A DNA stretch of 64,000 nt from Streptomyces sulphureus DSM 40104. GTDB taxonomy: Bacteria > Actinomycetota > Actinomycetes > Streptomycetales > Streptomycetaceae. The notes under the pieces are model-generated. The model made no database searches and was not told the DNA's origin. It saw nothing but the letters and a program-made list of their open reading frames with translations. The stretch covers positions 664,129 through 728,128 of the forward strand of contig NZ_KB905814.1 in assembly GCF_000381025.1 (NCBI RefSeq), read 5' to 3'. Shown here one piece after another: positions 11,198-20,226 of this stretch (position 1 is its first letter; every line of letters begins with the position of its first letter). The translations under genes were made by a program, and so were the position numbers.

Positions 11198-11234
11198 GTG
11201 TGGGCCGCCCCGGAGTCTCCGGGGCGGCCCACAC
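11198..11234. terminator. Bidirectional terminator between the phosphatase gene and ahpD
   Basis: A perfect 16-bp stem, GTGTGGGCCGCCCCGG with its complement, around the loop AGTCT. It sits between the convergent stop codons at 11184 and 11251. Confidence 0.9.
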
Positions 11235-11250
11235 GGTGCGCGACGAGGGC

Positions 11251-11781
11251 TCAGGCGAGCTGGGCCTCGGACTCCAGGGTCGCGCCGACGGCCTGGACCA
11301 CGGCGGCGATCTTGAACGCCTCCTGGATGGTCTCGCGGTCGACGCCGCCCTTGCGGAGCACCTGCTCGTGCGAGTCGAGGCACTGGCCGCAGCCGTTGAT
11401 CGCCGAGACGGCGAGCGACCACAGCTCGAAGTCCGTCTTCTCGACACCGGGGTTGCCGATCACGTTCATCCGCAGACCGGCGCGCATCGTGCCGTACTCC
11501 GGGTCCGACAGCAGGTGGCGGGTCCGGTAGAAGACGTTGTTCATCGCCATGATGGCGGCGGCCGACTTGGCGGCACCGTACGCCTCGGCGCTGAGGTTCT
11601 CCTTGGCCTCCGGCTCCAGCGCACGCAGCACGATCCCGGAGCGGGACGCGAGGGCGCAGGCGAGCACGGTGCCCCAGAGCTGCTGCTTGGGCAGCTCCGA
11701 ATTGCCTATGACGGAACCGAGGTTGAGCTTGAGGTCCTTCGCGTACTCCGGAAGGGCCTGCTTGAGGTCATCGAGTGCCAT
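11251..11781 (-). CDS. ahpD: Alkyl hydroperoxide reductase AhpD (carboxymuconolactone decarboxylase family)
   Basis: A disulfide reductant of AhpC with intrinsic alkylhydroperoxidase activity; cytoplasmic. At 176 residues it has the full family length. The catalytic CxxC is C131-G-Q-C134, followed by H138 in the SHE motif, within the conserved [13 protein letters not shown] helix. The gene starts 6 nt after ahpC stops on the same strand, so the two form an ahpCD operon as in S. coelicolor and mycobacteria. Expression is probably driven by OxyR, which is encoded divergently. Confidence 0.96.
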   Translation of the reverse strand: MALDDLKQALPEYAKDLKLNLGSVIGNSELPKQQLWGTVLACALASRSGIVLRALEPEAKENLSAEAYGAAKSAAAIMAMNNVFYRTRHLLSDPEYGTMRAGLRMNVIGNPGVEKTDFELWSLAVSAINGCGQCLDSHEQVLRKGGVDRETIQEAFKIAAVVQAVGATLESEAQLA

Positions 11782-11787
11782 GGTTCG

Positions 11788-12342
11788 TCACTCACCCGCC
11801 AGCAGCGCGACCGGGTCGAGGGTCTCGTCGCCCTGGGTCCAGTTGCAGGGGCAGAGCTCGTCGGTCTGGAGCGCGTCGAGGACCCGCAGGACCTCCTTGG
11901 GGTTACGGCCGACGGAGCCGGCGGTCACCATGGTGAACTGGATCTCGTTGTTCTGGTCGACGATGAAGACGGCGCGCTGCGCGAAGCCGTCGTCGCCGAG
12001 GATGCCCAGGGCCGTCGAGAGCTCGCGCTTGGTGTCGGCCATCATCGGGAAGGGCAGGTCGGTCAGGTCCGGGTGGTCCTTGCGCCATGCGTGGTGCACG
12101 AACTCCGAGTCGAGCGAGAAGCCGAGGATCTGGGCGTCGCGGTCGGCGAACTCCTCGTTCAGCTTGCCGAACGCGGCGATCTCGGTCGGGCAGACGAACG
12201 TGAAGTCCTTGGGCCAAGCGAAGACGACCTTCCACTTGCCCTCGTGGGTCTTGTGGTCGATCTGCTCGAACTCCTTGCCCTTCTCGAGCGAGACGCAGGC
12301 AGTCAGGTCGAACTCGGGGAACTTGTCACCGACAGTGAGCAA
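11788..12342 (-). CDS. ahpC: Alkyl hydroperoxide reductase AhpC (2-Cys peroxiredoxin)
   Basis: A thiol peroxidase that reduces organic hydroperoxides, H2O2 and peroxynitrite. The product has 184 residues from a TTG at 12342, which has AAGGAG about six bases upstream and gives the family start MLTVGDKFPEF. A longer frame exists upstream (12432) but lacks conservation. The peroxidatic cysteine is C51 in FTFVCPTE. The resolving cysteines lie in the C-terminal DELCPCNW motif. The actinobacterial YF-less C terminus ends LLAGE. It is the first gene of ahpCD and diverges from oxyR. Confidence 0.97.
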   Translation of the reverse strand: MLTVGDKFPEFDLTACVSLEKGKEFEQIDHKTHEGKWKVVFAWPKDFTFVCPTEIAAFGKLNEEFADRDAQILGFSLDSEFVHHAWRKDHPDLTDLPFPMMADTKRELSTALGILGDDGFAQRAVFIVDQNNEIQFTMVTAGSVGRNPKEVLRVLDALQTDELCPCNWTQGDETLDPVALLAGE

Positions 12343-12473
12343 CGCGCACTCCTTGCAGATCGGAATGTCCGAATCCTTCAACTTCCGTCGCGTCACGCAC
12401 GATTCACGTAGTTGCTTCGGATCTGATGGCATTCCTCGGGGGTTGGACGGAACCTACATTGCCACAGCGAACA

Positions 12474-12511
12474 TTGATCGCGGAAATAGCTAGAGTTGGT
12501 GGCGTTGATCG
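12474..12511. promoter_or_regulatory. ahpC-oxyR divergent control region with repeated TTGATCG
   Basis: The 182-nt divergent spacer contains two direct TTGATCG copies (12474-12480 and 12505-12511) whose starts are 31 bp apart, about three helical turns. They flank an AATAGCTAGAG segment. OxyR regulates both ahpC and itself in streptomycetes, so this is the expected operator region. The exact OxyR box was not resolved by eye. Confidence 0.4.
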
Positions 12512-12524
12512 GAGGTAGTTATCA

Positions 12525-13544
12525 GTGTCCGCCCCACCCGCCGCAGCTCACCGGGGTCGGCAGCCCACTCTGGCGCAGCTCCGCGCCTTCGCCGCCGTCG
12601 CCGAACATCTTCACTTCCGCGAGGCTGCAAGCGCCATAGGCATGAGTCAGCCCGCGCTCTCCGGCGCGGTCGCGGCGCTCGAGGAGACGCTCGGCGTGAC
12701 GCTGCTGGAGCGTACGACGCGAAAGGTACTGCTTTCACCTGCGGGGGAGCGCATCGCCACGCGCACGAAGGGCGTTCTCTACGCCGTCGGTGAGCTGTTG
12801 GAGGAGGCCGAGGCGGCACGGGCGCCCTTCACCGGCGTCTTGCGACTCGGAGTAATCCCCACCATCGCGCCCTATCTGCTGCCGGCCGTCCTCCAGTTGG
12901 TCCAGGACGTCTACCCGGACCTCGACCTCCAGGTGCACGAGGAACAGACGGCCTCCCTTCTCGAAGGGCTCGGCAGCGGCCGCCTCGATCTGCTGCTGCT
13001 GGCCGTACCGCTCCCTTTGCAGCACGCCACCGGCGGTCACGGCCTTACGGAAATACCCTTGTACGACGAGGACTTCGTGCTCGTCGCCCCCCGCGGCCAC
13101 CCCGCCGGCGGGCGCAGCGGCCTCCCGAGGTCGCTGCTGCGCGAGCTCCCCCTGCTCCTGCTCGACGAAGGGCACTGCCTCCGCGATCAGGCGCTCGACG
13201 TTTGCCGAGAGGTGGGCCGCGAGGACGGCGTCGCCACCACCGCAGCGGCGGGGCTCTCCACGCTCGTCCAACTCGTCGCGGGCGGCATGGGCGTCACCCT
13301 GCTGCCCAGGTCGGCGCAGCGGGTCGAGACGGCGCGCAACTACACGCTCACCACCTCGTACTTCGCCGAACCCGCGCCGTCCCGAAGGGTCGCGGCAGTG
13401 CTGCGTACCGGGGCCGCGCGGAGCTCGGAGTTCAGCGACTTCGCCGAAGCGCTCCGCGGCGCCCTGCGTGGCCTTCCCGTACGCCCCGTCAACACCGGGG
13501 CCACCGGTGACAGCTTCCGATCGGCGCCGTCACCGCGAGGTTGA
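12525..13544 (+). CDS. oxyR: Hydrogen-peroxide-sensing LysR regulator OxyR
   Basis: A 339-residue LysR-type regulator. The winged HTH is at about residues 15-75 (TLAQLRAFAAVAEHLHFREA, then SQPALSGAVAALEETLG), with an effector domain after residue 100. The redox pair is visible: C218 in LLLDEGHCLRDQ and C227 in LDVC, nine residues apart as in other OxyR proteins. GGAGG at 12511-12515 precedes the GTG at 12525. The last 25 residues are an extra polar tail. Divergent arrangement with ahpC supports the identification. The product probably activates ahpCD under peroxide and controls its own gene. Confidence 0.95.
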   Translation: MSAPPAAAHRGRQPTLAQLRAFAAVAEHLHFREAASAIGMSQPALSGAVAALEETLGVTLLERTTRKVLLSPAGERIATRTKGVLYAVGELLEEAEAARAPFTGVLRLGVIPTIAPYLLPAVLQLVQDVYPDLDLQVHEEQTASLLEGLGSGRLDLLLLAVPLPLQHATGGHGLTEIPLYDEDFVLVAPRGHPAGGRSGLPRSLLRELPLLLLDEGHCLRDQALDVCREVGREDGVATTAAAGLSTLVQLVAGGMGVTLLPRSAQRVETARNYTLTTSYFAEPAPSRRVAAVLRTGAARSSEFSDFAEALRGALRGLPVRPVNTGATGDSFRSAPSPRG

Positions 13545-13638
13545 CGCAAGCGGGCCGCCCGGCCCGGCAAACGTACGGCGGCCCCCGTCCGGACGGAGGC
13601 CGCACCGATCTTGTGCAGGGAGAATGCGGTCGGCCCGC

Positions 13639-13914
13639 TCAGGGCGTGTCCTCCGCGGAGTCCTGCTGCGAGTCGTCCTCCTCGGACGGGTCTTTCGGCG
13701 GCCGCCCGCGCCGTGGATGGGGACGGGCATGGCGAGGGAGGCGGCCGGTGTCGGCGAGGGCGCGTCTGAGCACGAAGTCGATCTGCGCATTGGTGGACCG
13801 GAGTTCGTCGGCGGCCCACTTCGCGAGCGCGTCGTGAACGGCCGGGTCCAGCCGCAGCAGCACCTGTTTGCGCTGCCGCGGCCGACGCCCCGCGCCCTCT
13901 TCGGCGGAGGTCAC
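13639..13914 (-). CDS. Small ribbon-helix-helix-like protein coupled to the SPFH gene
   Basis: A 91-residue basic protein. The central QKQV-LLRLDPAVHDALAKWA...ELRSTNAQIDFVLRRAL segment (about residues 15-55) resembles an Arc/CopG ribbon-helix-helix: a short strand followed by two helices. Both termini are highly charged (RRPRQRKQ; RGRPPKDPSEEDDSQQD). The GTG start at 13914 overlaps the TGA of the upstream SPFH gene in a GTGA arrangement, so translation is probably coupled. Such a partner is common beside this SPFH gene in Streptomyces. DNA binding is inferred from the fold only, and the target is unknown. Confidence 0.7.
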   Translation of the reverse strand: MTSAEEGAGRRPRQRKQVLLRLDPAVHDALAKWAADELRSTNAQIDFVLRRALADTGRLPRHARPHPRRGRPPKDPSEEDDSQQDSAEDTP

Positions 13915-14876
13915 TGGTAGAGCGAACTCGTGTTCATCACGGGCTGCGGGGAGCGGTCGCCGCAGAGCACCACGAGCAGGTTGCTGACCATCGACGCCTT
14001 GCGCTCCTCGTCGAGCTCGACGAAGTCCTGCGCCGTGATGCGCGCGAGCGCGTCCTCGACCATCCCGCAGGCACCCTCGACGATCTGCTGCCGTGCCGCC
14101 ACAACAGCGCCGGCCTGCTGGCGCTGGAGCATCGCGGAGGCGATCTCGGGTGCGTAGGCGAGGTGCGTGAACCGCGACTCCACGATCGCCACGCCGGCCG
14201 CGCTCACCCGCTGCGTCAGCTCCTCGGCGAGCTTCTCCGTGATCTCCTCCGCGTTGCCGCGCAGGGAGAGTTCGGACTCCTCGTGCGCGTCGTACGGGTA
14301 CTCGATGGCGATGTGCCGGACGGCCGCCTCGGTCTGCGTGGAGACGAACTCCACGTAGTCGTCGACGGAGAACGTCGCCTGTGCGGTGTCCTTCACCTGC
14401 CAGACCACGACGGCGGCGAGCTCGATCGGATTGCCGTAGGCGTCGTTGACCTTCAGCACGGCGGTCTCGTGGTTGCGGACCCGGGTGGAGATCTTGCTCC
14501 GGCTCGTCAGCGGGTTCACCCAACGCAGCCCGTCCGTCCGGATGGTGCCCGTGTAGCGCCCGAAGAGCTGGACGACCCTGGCCTCGCCGGGAGCGACCAT
14601 GTTCAGGCCGGCGGTGAGGAAGACGGAGCCGATCAGCAGCAGGACACCGATGATGATCAGTACCGATCCTCCGGCCGTCGTCCCGCCGTTGGCGAGGACG
14701 CCGCCGCCGATCACCATCGCGATACCGATCAGCACCCCGAGGAGGCCGATCAGCAGCGCAAGACCGCCGTGGATGCTGTGGGCCGCGACCTCGCGGACGG
14801 GCGACTGCGGCTTCCCGACCTGGCCGGCGAGCGGTCGGGCTTCGTTGCTGTCTGCAGGAGTGTCGTTGTCGGACAT
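13911..14876 (-). CDS. SPFH / band 7 (stomatin-like) membrane protein
   Basis: A 321-residue membrane-anchored SPFH protein. Residues 1-35 are polar. Two hydrophobic segments follow at about 36-58 and 68-93. The SPFH domain begins with [16 protein letters not shown] and includes [30 protein letters not shown] and the [21 protein letters not shown] segment. The distal helix contains the typical [19 protein letters not shown] stretch. Bacterial homologues organise membrane microdomains or scaffold proteases. It is translationally coupled to the small downstream protein. No protease partner is adjacent. Confidence 0.88.
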   Translation of the reverse strand: MSDNDTPADSNEARPLAGQVGKPQSPVREVAAHSIHGGLALLIGLLGVLIGIAMVIGGGVLANGGTTAGGSVLIIIGVLLLIGSVFLTAGLNMVAPGEARVVQLFGRYTGTIRTDGLRWVNPLTSRSKISTRVRNHETAVLKVNDAYGNPIELAAVVVWQVKDTAQATFSVDDYVEFVSTQTEAAVRHIAIEYPYDAHEESELSLRGNAEEITEKLAEELTQRVSAAGVAIVESRFTHLAYAPEIASAMLQRQQAGAVVAARQQIVEGACGMVEDALARITAQDFVELDEERKASMVSNLLVVLCGDRSPQPVMNTSSLYQ

Positions 14877-15243
14877 CTTTCCCCCGATTCTCTGGTTCTC
14901 GCCAGCACCCGTAACCAGGTTGCGCTAGCACTGGCCTAGCAATGTGATAACACTTTACCCGCAAGCCTTGGTCCTGGCCAGTACGGGGGTCCGGCCGGGA
15001 CCAGGCTTGCGCCGCTGCCGTGACCGCGCACGCCGTCGACACGTCCAACTCCCGCCGCTGCACCGCGGCTTGGCCGCTCACGAGTCGGCGAGGAGGCCGA
15101 CCCGAGAGCAAACGGACCCACCCGCCCGAGGCAACCAGCGCCTTTCCCTCCGCGTCACTTGAGGCGGGTTCCGATCAGCTACGGTTGACGCCGCTCGCAC
15201 AGATGACCGCCGCGCGAGCACGAAAGACTGCTGGGGGGCGAAG
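14877..15243. other. Divergent spacer between the SPFH gene and the membrane hydrolase gene
   Basis: A gap of 367 nt with no supported gene. It holds the SPFH promoter region on its left. The AT-richer segment at 14921-14957 has two CTAGCA copies 11 bp apart and a GTGATAACAC inverted repeat. The rest is GC-rich and featureless. Confidence 0.6.
14925..14953. promoter_or_regulatory. Candidate operator upstream of the SPFH gene
   Basis: CTAGCA occurs at 14925-14930 and 14936-14941, spaced 11 bp. It is followed by the inverted repeat GTG-ATAA-CAC at 14944-14953. This is the most AT-rich part of the spacer and about 50-75 bp before the SPFH start. No regulator can be named. Confidence 0.35.
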
Positions 15244-17037
15244 ATGCGGGACGAGCGAGCCCTTCGCCAGGTCGCAGAGGCGCTTTCCGGTCATATCCGG
15301 CGAACTCCCCTCGTGCAGCGCACGCTCGCCTTCGCGGCGCGCCCGTACCTGGACCCGCCGAGCCCGTCCTCGGTCGTACGTCGCTGGCCGGGCCTCACCG
15401 CGCTCTGCTTCGCCACCGTCTTCTTCTGGCTCTCTCTCACACCTTCCCTCGTCCCGAGGCCGTGGTACCTGCAGGGCGTGATCGGCGGCATCACCGCCGC
15501 GATCGGCTACGCGATAGGCGCCCTCCTGGACTGGGCGTTCCGCTCCGCACTCCGGCCGCTGCTGCGCCGCTTCCCCCGGCTACGGCCGCGCGAGCGGTGG
15601 CGGGCGCACGCGTGGCAGGCGTACTACGTACTGAGCGTCGGGCTGACGATCCTCACGCTCTCCGAGAGCGCCGGTATGCAGCGTGAGCTGCGGCGCCTCC
15701 AGGAGATGCCGGAGACGCTCACCTGGCACTCGATGATGATCGCGATCATGGCGATCGGCATCTGCCTCGTGCTGCTCGCCGTCGCCCGGGTCGTGCGCCT
15801 CGGCACCCGCAAGCTGATCAGGCTGCTGGGTCGCTTCGTCCCCCGACCGGTGGCGATCCTCGGGGGGCTCGTGATCAGCGCTCTCGTCGTCGTCTTCGGC
15901 GCGAGGGACGTCGTCTTCGACCGCGGCGTGATCGACATCGCGGCACGTATCGCCGAGAGCACGGACAAGGGCACGAAAGACGGCATCGTCCAGTCGGGCT
16001 CCCCTTACGTCTCCGGCAGCCCGGACTCCCTGATCTCCTGGGAGGAGTTGGGGTACGAGGGACGGAACTTCACCGGCTCCGTCCCGTCGGCCGACCGCAT
16101 CACGTCCGTCATGGACCGGCGGGCGCAGGAGCCGATACGCGTCTACGTCGGCCGGGGCACCTTCGACGACTTCACCGAGGGAGCGCGGCTCGCCGTCGAC
16201 GAACTGGAGCGGACGGGCGCCTTCGACCGCGAAGTCCTCGCCATAGCCGGCACGACGGGCATGGGCTGGATCAACTCGACGGACGCCGAACCGCTGGAGT
16301 TCCTGCACGATGGCGACACGGCGATCGTGGCGATGCAGTACTCCTACCTGCCGAGCTGGGTGAGCTTCCTCGTCGACAAGGAGCAGGCGGGCCGCGCCAA
16401 CCGCGCGCTCGTCGAGGCGGTGCGGGAGCGCTGGCTCCAGGTCCCGAAGGAGGACCGGCCGAAGCTCGTCGCCTTCGGCGAGAGCCTCGGCGCCTACGGG
16501 GTGGAGGCGGCCTTCGAGAGCCCGGACGACCTGCTCTCCAAGGTGGACGGCGCCGTCCTCGCCGGCTCCCCCAACTTCTCCCCCATCAGGGAAGAGGTCA
16601 CGCAGCACCGGGACCCCGACACCCCGGTCTGGCTCCCCGAATACCGGAACGGCCGCAACTTCCGCTTCGCGCAGTGGCCGGAGAAGGATCTCGCAGCGCC
16701 GTCCGGCACGTGGCGGCACCCCAGGGTCGTCTACCTGCAGAACGCCTCGGACGCGATCGCCTGGTGGTCGCCGCAACTGGCGCTCACCCGCCCCCAGTGG
16801 CTCAAGGAGCCACTGGGCCGGGACATCACCGAGGAGGTCACGTGGTTCCCCTTCGTCACCTTCTGGCAGACGACGGTGGACATGGCCGTCTCCTACGGCG
16901 TAGAGGCACCGCACGGCCACCGCTACGGCACGGCCTCGGTGGAGGCGTGGGCCTCGGTCGTGCCCCCGGCGGGTTGGACCGAGGCGGACACCGCGAAGCT
17001 GAAGCGCTTCATGGATGCGCGCGAGGCACCGTACTGA
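15244..17037 (+). CDS. Membrane alpha/beta-hydrolase family protein (PF10081/PF15420 type)
   Basis: A 597-residue protein with an N-terminal membrane half and a C-terminal hydrolase half. Hydrophobic segments are seen at about 55-75 (GLTALCFATVFFWLSL), 80-100, 120-145, 160-185 and 200-220. The alpha/beta hydrolase domain has its nucleophile elbow at G-E-S-L-G (KLVAFGESLGAYGVE, near residue 420), with VVYLQNASDAIAWWSP providing the late acid region. The family is widespread in actinobacteria and its substrate is unknown; a lipid or ester is likely from its membrane position. ATG 15244 follows a G-rich tract. Confidence 0.78.
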   Translation: MRDERALRQVAEALSGHIRRTPLVQRTLAFAARPYLDPPSPSSVVRRWPGLTALCFATVFFWLSLTPSLVPRPWYLQGVIGGITAAIGYAIGALLDWAFRSALRPLLRRFPRLRPRERWRAHAWQAYYVLSVGLTILTLSESAGMQRELRRLQEMPETLTWHSMMIAIMAIGICLVLLAVARVVRLGTRKLIRLLGRFVPRPVAILGGLVISALVVVFGARDVVFDRGVIDIAARIAESTDKGTKDGIVQSGSPYVSGSPDSLISWEELGYEGRNFTGSVPSADRITSVMDRRAQEPIRVYVGRGTFDDFTEGARLAVDELERTGAFDREVLAIAGTTGMGWINSTDAEPLEFLHDGDTAIVAMQYSYLPSWVSFLVDKEQAGRANRALVEAVRERWLQVPKEDRPKLVAFGESLGAYGVEAAFESPDDLLSKVDGAVLAGSPNFSPIREEVTQHRDPDTPVWLPEYRNGRNFRFAQWPEKDLAAPSGTWRHPRVVYLQNASDAIAWWSPQLALTRPQWLKEPLGRDITEEVTWFPFVTFWQTTVDMAVSYGVEAPHGHRYGTASVEAWASVVPPAGWTEADTAKLKRFMDAREAPY

Positions 17038-17059
17038 CCCGGAGCCGGACGCCCCGGCG

Positions 17060-18499
17060 TCAGCCCCCGGACCCGCCTTCGGCGCCGTCGCCCGTGCCGG
17101 AGGACCCCGAACTCCCCTCGCCGGCACCGGAGCCGGCCTCGGTCCGGCTCGCGGGTTCGTGCGGTGGTCCGGGCACCGCTTCGCCTCCGGGGCCGCCCCC
17201 GCCCCCTGGAGCACCCGCTGCCTGCACCTGCCGCCGCGCCTGTTCCTCCGCGTACGCCTTGAGGTAGACGACGACCGTGTTCGAGACGGCGACGAGCGGA
17301 ACCGCCACAACGGCCCCCGGAATCCCCGCGATCAGGCTTCCCCCCGTCACCGCGAGCACGACGGCGAGCGGATGCACCTGGACCAGCCGCCCGAGGATGA
17401 ACGGCTGCAGCACGTGGCTCTCGATCTGCTGCACGGCGAGGACGACGGCGAGCACCAGCAGCGCGGTGACGAACCCGTTGGTGACGAGCGCGACGACTAC
17501 GGCGAGCGCCCCGGAGATGACGGCACCGATGATCGGGATGAAGGCGAAGAGGAAGATGAAGACGGCGAGCGGCACCGCCATCGGCACGTCGAGGAAGTAG
17601 ATGCCGATCCCGATGAAGACCGCGTCGATGAGGGCCACTATCACCGTGCCGCGCACGTACCCCGTGAGCGTGCGCCAGGCGCGGGGCCCGGCCCCGGCCA
17701 CACCCTCGCGCGCCGCGGACGGGACGAACTTCAGTGCCCACGCCCAGATCTTCCGCCCGTCGTAGAGGAGGAAGAGGGTCACGAACATCGCCAGGAACGC
17801 GCCGGAGAAGAACTCGACGAGGTAGCCGACGCCCTCGAGACCGGCCGAGGTCAACTCGTTGGTGTTGTTGCCAATCCAGTTGCTGAGGTTGCTGGCGATG
17901 TCGTTGATCTGGTCCTCGGAGACGTGGAACGGACCTTCCAACGCCCAGGACTTGAGCTCCTCGATACCCGCCTGCACCTTGTCGGTGAGGGTGTCGAGGT
18001 TCTCCATCACCTGCCAGACGACGAACCAGCCGACGAGACCCATGATGACGAAGCCGCCGATGAAGGTGAGAGCCGTCGCACTGCCCTGCCCCATCCCCCA
18101 CCTGCGGAGCCGACGCGTGGTCGGCTGGAGGAGCGCGGTGATCAGCACCCCCGCCGAGAACGCGACGACGACGAGGCTGACGGCGCTCACGATCTTCATC
18201 AGCACGAAGACGACACCGGCGAGCACCAGCAGCCGCCATCCCGCCTCGGCGGCCACCCGAACTCCCCACGGCACGGCGGCAGCAGGCTCGGGCCGTGCGG
18301 AAACGGCGGGCGCGTAGACGGGCGGCGGGGGGACACGCAACTGCTCGGCCTCTTCGGCCGCGTCGCGGGTGACTCCGCCGGGAGCGTCGGTGGGCGGGTC
18401 GTTCGGCGAACGCTCGGCGCCCGCCTCCGCGCGCCACTCCGCGGCCCGGGCAGCCATACGCCGCATCCCGGTCCGCAACCTGTCCAAGCTGCTCGTCAT
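17060..18499 (-). CDS. AI-2E / PerM family integral membrane transporter
   Basis: A 479-residue polytopic protein of the AI-2E exporter (TqsA/PerM) family. Polar tails flank a hydrophobic core at about residues 75-420 with around eight membrane segments. Recognisable are the paired N-terminal helices (LLVLAGVVFVLMKIV, then VVAFSAGVLITALLQP), the GQGSATALTFIGGFVIMGLV helix, and the C-terminal family region IPIIGAVISGALAVVVAL plus IESHVLQPFILGRLVQVHPLAVV. The last 70 residues are Gly/Pro/Ser-rich. Members are implicated in export of small molecules or in Na+/H+ exchange; the substrate here is unknown. It converges with the membrane hydrolase gene. Confidence 0.88.
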   Translation of the reverse strand: MTSSLDRLRTGMRRMAARAAEWRAEAGAERSPNDPPTDAPGGVTRDAAEEAEQLRVPPPPVYAPAVSARPEPAAAVPWGVRVAAEAGWRLLVLAGVVFVLMKIVSAVSLVVVAFSAGVLITALLQPTTRRLRRWGMGQGSATALTFIGGFVIMGLVGWFVVWQVMENLDTLTDKVQAGIEELKSWALEGPFHVSEDQINDIASNLSNWIGNNTNELTSAGLEGVGYLVEFFSGAFLAMFVTLFLLYDGRKIWAWALKFVPSAAREGVAGAGPRAWRTLTGYVRGTVIVALIDAVFIGIGIYFLDVPMAVPLAVFIFLFAFIPIIGAVISGALAVVVALVTNGFVTALLVLAVVLAVQQIESHVLQPFILGRLVQVHPLAVVLAVTGGSLIAGIPGAVVAVPLVAVSNTVVVYLKAYAEEQARRQVQAAGAPGGGGGPGGEAVPGPPHEPASRTEAGSGAGEGSSGSSGTGDGAEGGSGG

Positions 18500-18682
18500 C
18501 CGGCTTCCTCCGCCCCCGTTGCTCTACGTCGCTCGCTCCCACGGTGCCGGACGCACGGCACTCGCCACCGAGCCCTGCCCGACGGCCGGCTCCGGTCCGG
18601 GCTCGCGCCGGTCCTCCGACCTAGGACGACGTTACAGGCGCGCACGGTTGCTCCCGGGCCGGGCGCGACGTATGAGACGCAT

Positions 18683-18716
18683 GATGCCCCCGGCGGGAAC
18701 TCCCGCCGGGGGCATC
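18683..18716 (-). terminator. Intrinsic-type terminator downstream of the transglycosylase gene
   Basis: Perfect 16-bp stem GATGCCCCCGGCGGGA / TCCCGCCGGGGGCATC with a 2-nt centre, 90 nt after the stop codon at 18806 on the minus strand. Confidence 0.85.
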
Positions 18717-18805
18717 ACGTTCGACTGAGACAGGGTGTTCGCCTACCTCACCGGGAAAGCGCAGCAGCGCCCGGAGTTCGGCAGTGCAACTGCCTCACGT
18801 CCCGA

Positions 18806-19534
18806 TCAGTAATAGTTGTTGGCCTGCCAGAAGCTCCATGCGTCGCACGGGCTGCCATACCGGTCGTTCATGTAGTTGAGGCCCCACTTTATCTGCGTGG
18901 CCGGGTTGGTGCGCCAGTCGGCGCCCGCAGAGGCCATCTTGCTGCCGGGGAGCGCCTGCACGAGGCCGTAGGCACCGGAGGAAGGGTTGCTCGCCTGGTA
19001 GTTCCAGCCGGACTCCCGGTCCACGATCTGCGAGAAGCACTGGTACTGGCCGCCGCCGACGATCTGCTGGGCCATCGACTTGATTTCGGCGACGGAGTAC
19101 GAGGACTGCTGCTCGAAGTCACCGGCGTCCGAGCGGTCGTCGGAGCGGCTGGCCGACTGGCTGGCGAGCTCCTCCTCCCGCTCCTTGGCCTTCTTCTCCG
19201 CAGCCTTCCTCTTCTTCTCCTCGGCTGCTTTCCTCTTCGCTGCCGCATCCTCGGCCGCCTGCTTGCGTGCGGCCTCTTCTGCGGTCTTCTTCGCCTCTGC
19301 CTGGGCGGCGGTCGACGCGGAGTCGGCCTGCTGAGTCAGCGAAGCGGTCTGTGCCTGGGTCTGCTGACCGGCTGGTATGTCAGCGAGGAGCGTCGCGTCA
19401 GCAGCGGTGGCCTCGACGTCTGTCGTCGTCTGGCCCTGGTCGCTGCCCGAGGCCACACCGACGACGGCGCCGACGGTGGTGACCGCGGTGGCGGACGCCA
19501 CGGCGAATCCCCGGACCGAGATCCGAGCAGTCAC
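18806..19534 (-). CDS. Secreted lytic transglycosylase (SLT domain) with coiled coil
   Basis: A cell-wall hydrolase cleaving the MurNAc-GlcNAc bond. It has 242 residues from the GTG at 19534, which is preceded by GGAAGGAA. Signal peptide at about 1-32 (RISVRGFAVASATAVTTVGAVVGVASG). A Lys/Glu/Ala-rich coiled coil (AEEKKRKAAEKKAKEREEE) covers about 75-130. The C-terminal SLT domain has the catalytic Glu in QIVDRESGWNYQA, then SGAYGLVQALPGSKM, and ends YGSPCDAWSFWQANNYY. One cysteine pair flanks the domain. Similar streptomycete proteins act in spore germination and growth. A long leader precedes it. Confidence 0.9.
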   Translation of the reverse strand: MTARISVRGFAVASATAVTTVGAVVGVASGSDQGQTTTDVEATAADATLLADIPAGQQTQAQTASLTQQADSASTAAQAEAKKTAEEAARKQAAEDAAAKRKAAEEKKRKAAEKKAKEREEELASQSASRSDDRSDAGDFEQQSSYSVAEIKSMAQQIVGGGQYQCFSQIVDRESGWNYQASNPSSGAYGLVQALPGSKMASAGADWRTNPATQIKWGLNYMNDRYGSPCDAWSFWQANNYY

Positions 19535-20226
19535 ACGGTTTCCTTCCAACATGCCCGCTGGGGTGACCTCGCGGGCGCAATCGTGCCCCTGGCACTGACC
19601 TCCCTCGTACATGGCCACGGGAGGTACCGGCCCGGTTGGGTCCCCTCGCAAGGAGAACCCGCGTGGTACTTCGGGCGGCATACGGCGGTTGCGGGTTTTC
19701 AGTTCTGGGTGCTCAGTGGTGAGCGGTGGTGCAACACCCTTGGGGGTGCGGATGTGCCGTATGCGGGGCCTGACAGAACCCACACCCTGCCGGAAGCGCG
19801 CGGGCCAAGGCAATTCCGTGCCGAGTGGGAAAGCTCACAGGGGGTTTGGCCTGGTGGATAGCCGGAAATACGGGCGCGTCGCACCCGCCACCGCTAGGGT
19901 GCCCACCCTCGCGACTCCCCATCCCTGCAAGGGACTTCGGGCTGTCGCCCCCACACCCCGGAGCGGCGAAAACCCGCAGCTCAACGAGGCGAGCTCAGCA
20001 TATACCCGCGCGTACGCGCGCTGTGTGCCGGGTACCTGACGGACCGTATCGGCAGGCTGCGACGAAGCGCCGAGAGGTCCACCCGATCGGATGCTCCCGA
20101 GTTCCCCGCTGTGTACGGGAGTTCGCCGGATCGTGCGGGCTTAGCCGATTCGGCTGCGGAACGCGGCGTCCGTCCTCTTCTCCCGGTTCCAGCGCTTTCA
20201 CAGGTTGCCCGGACGCCCGCCGACGA
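19535..20226. other. About 690-nt gap upstream of the transglycosylase gene
   Basis: No open frame here has convincing codon bias or a recognisable product. The first 350 nt (19535-19880) would be the leader and promoter region of the transglycosylase gene on the minus strand. It contains C-rich and G-rich tracts and short inverted segments, such as one around GGTACCGGCC at 19623-19632. Secreted cell-wall hydrolase genes of streptomycetes often have long regulatory leaders, but no conserved riboswitch core was found. Confidence 0.5.

Noticed and set aside
13639..15111. A single 490-codon minus-strand gene covering the SPFH region
   Set aside because: Its frame is a shadow of the SPFH gene. 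Only the last 91 codons, starting at the GTG overlapping the SPFH stop, have plausible protein character.
19535..19900. c-di-AMP (ydaO-type) riboswitch in front of the transglycosylase gene
   Set aside because: The expected conserved core (GGGGU..AAUC and the CCGUCAGCUAACC-like stretch) could not be found on the minus strand.
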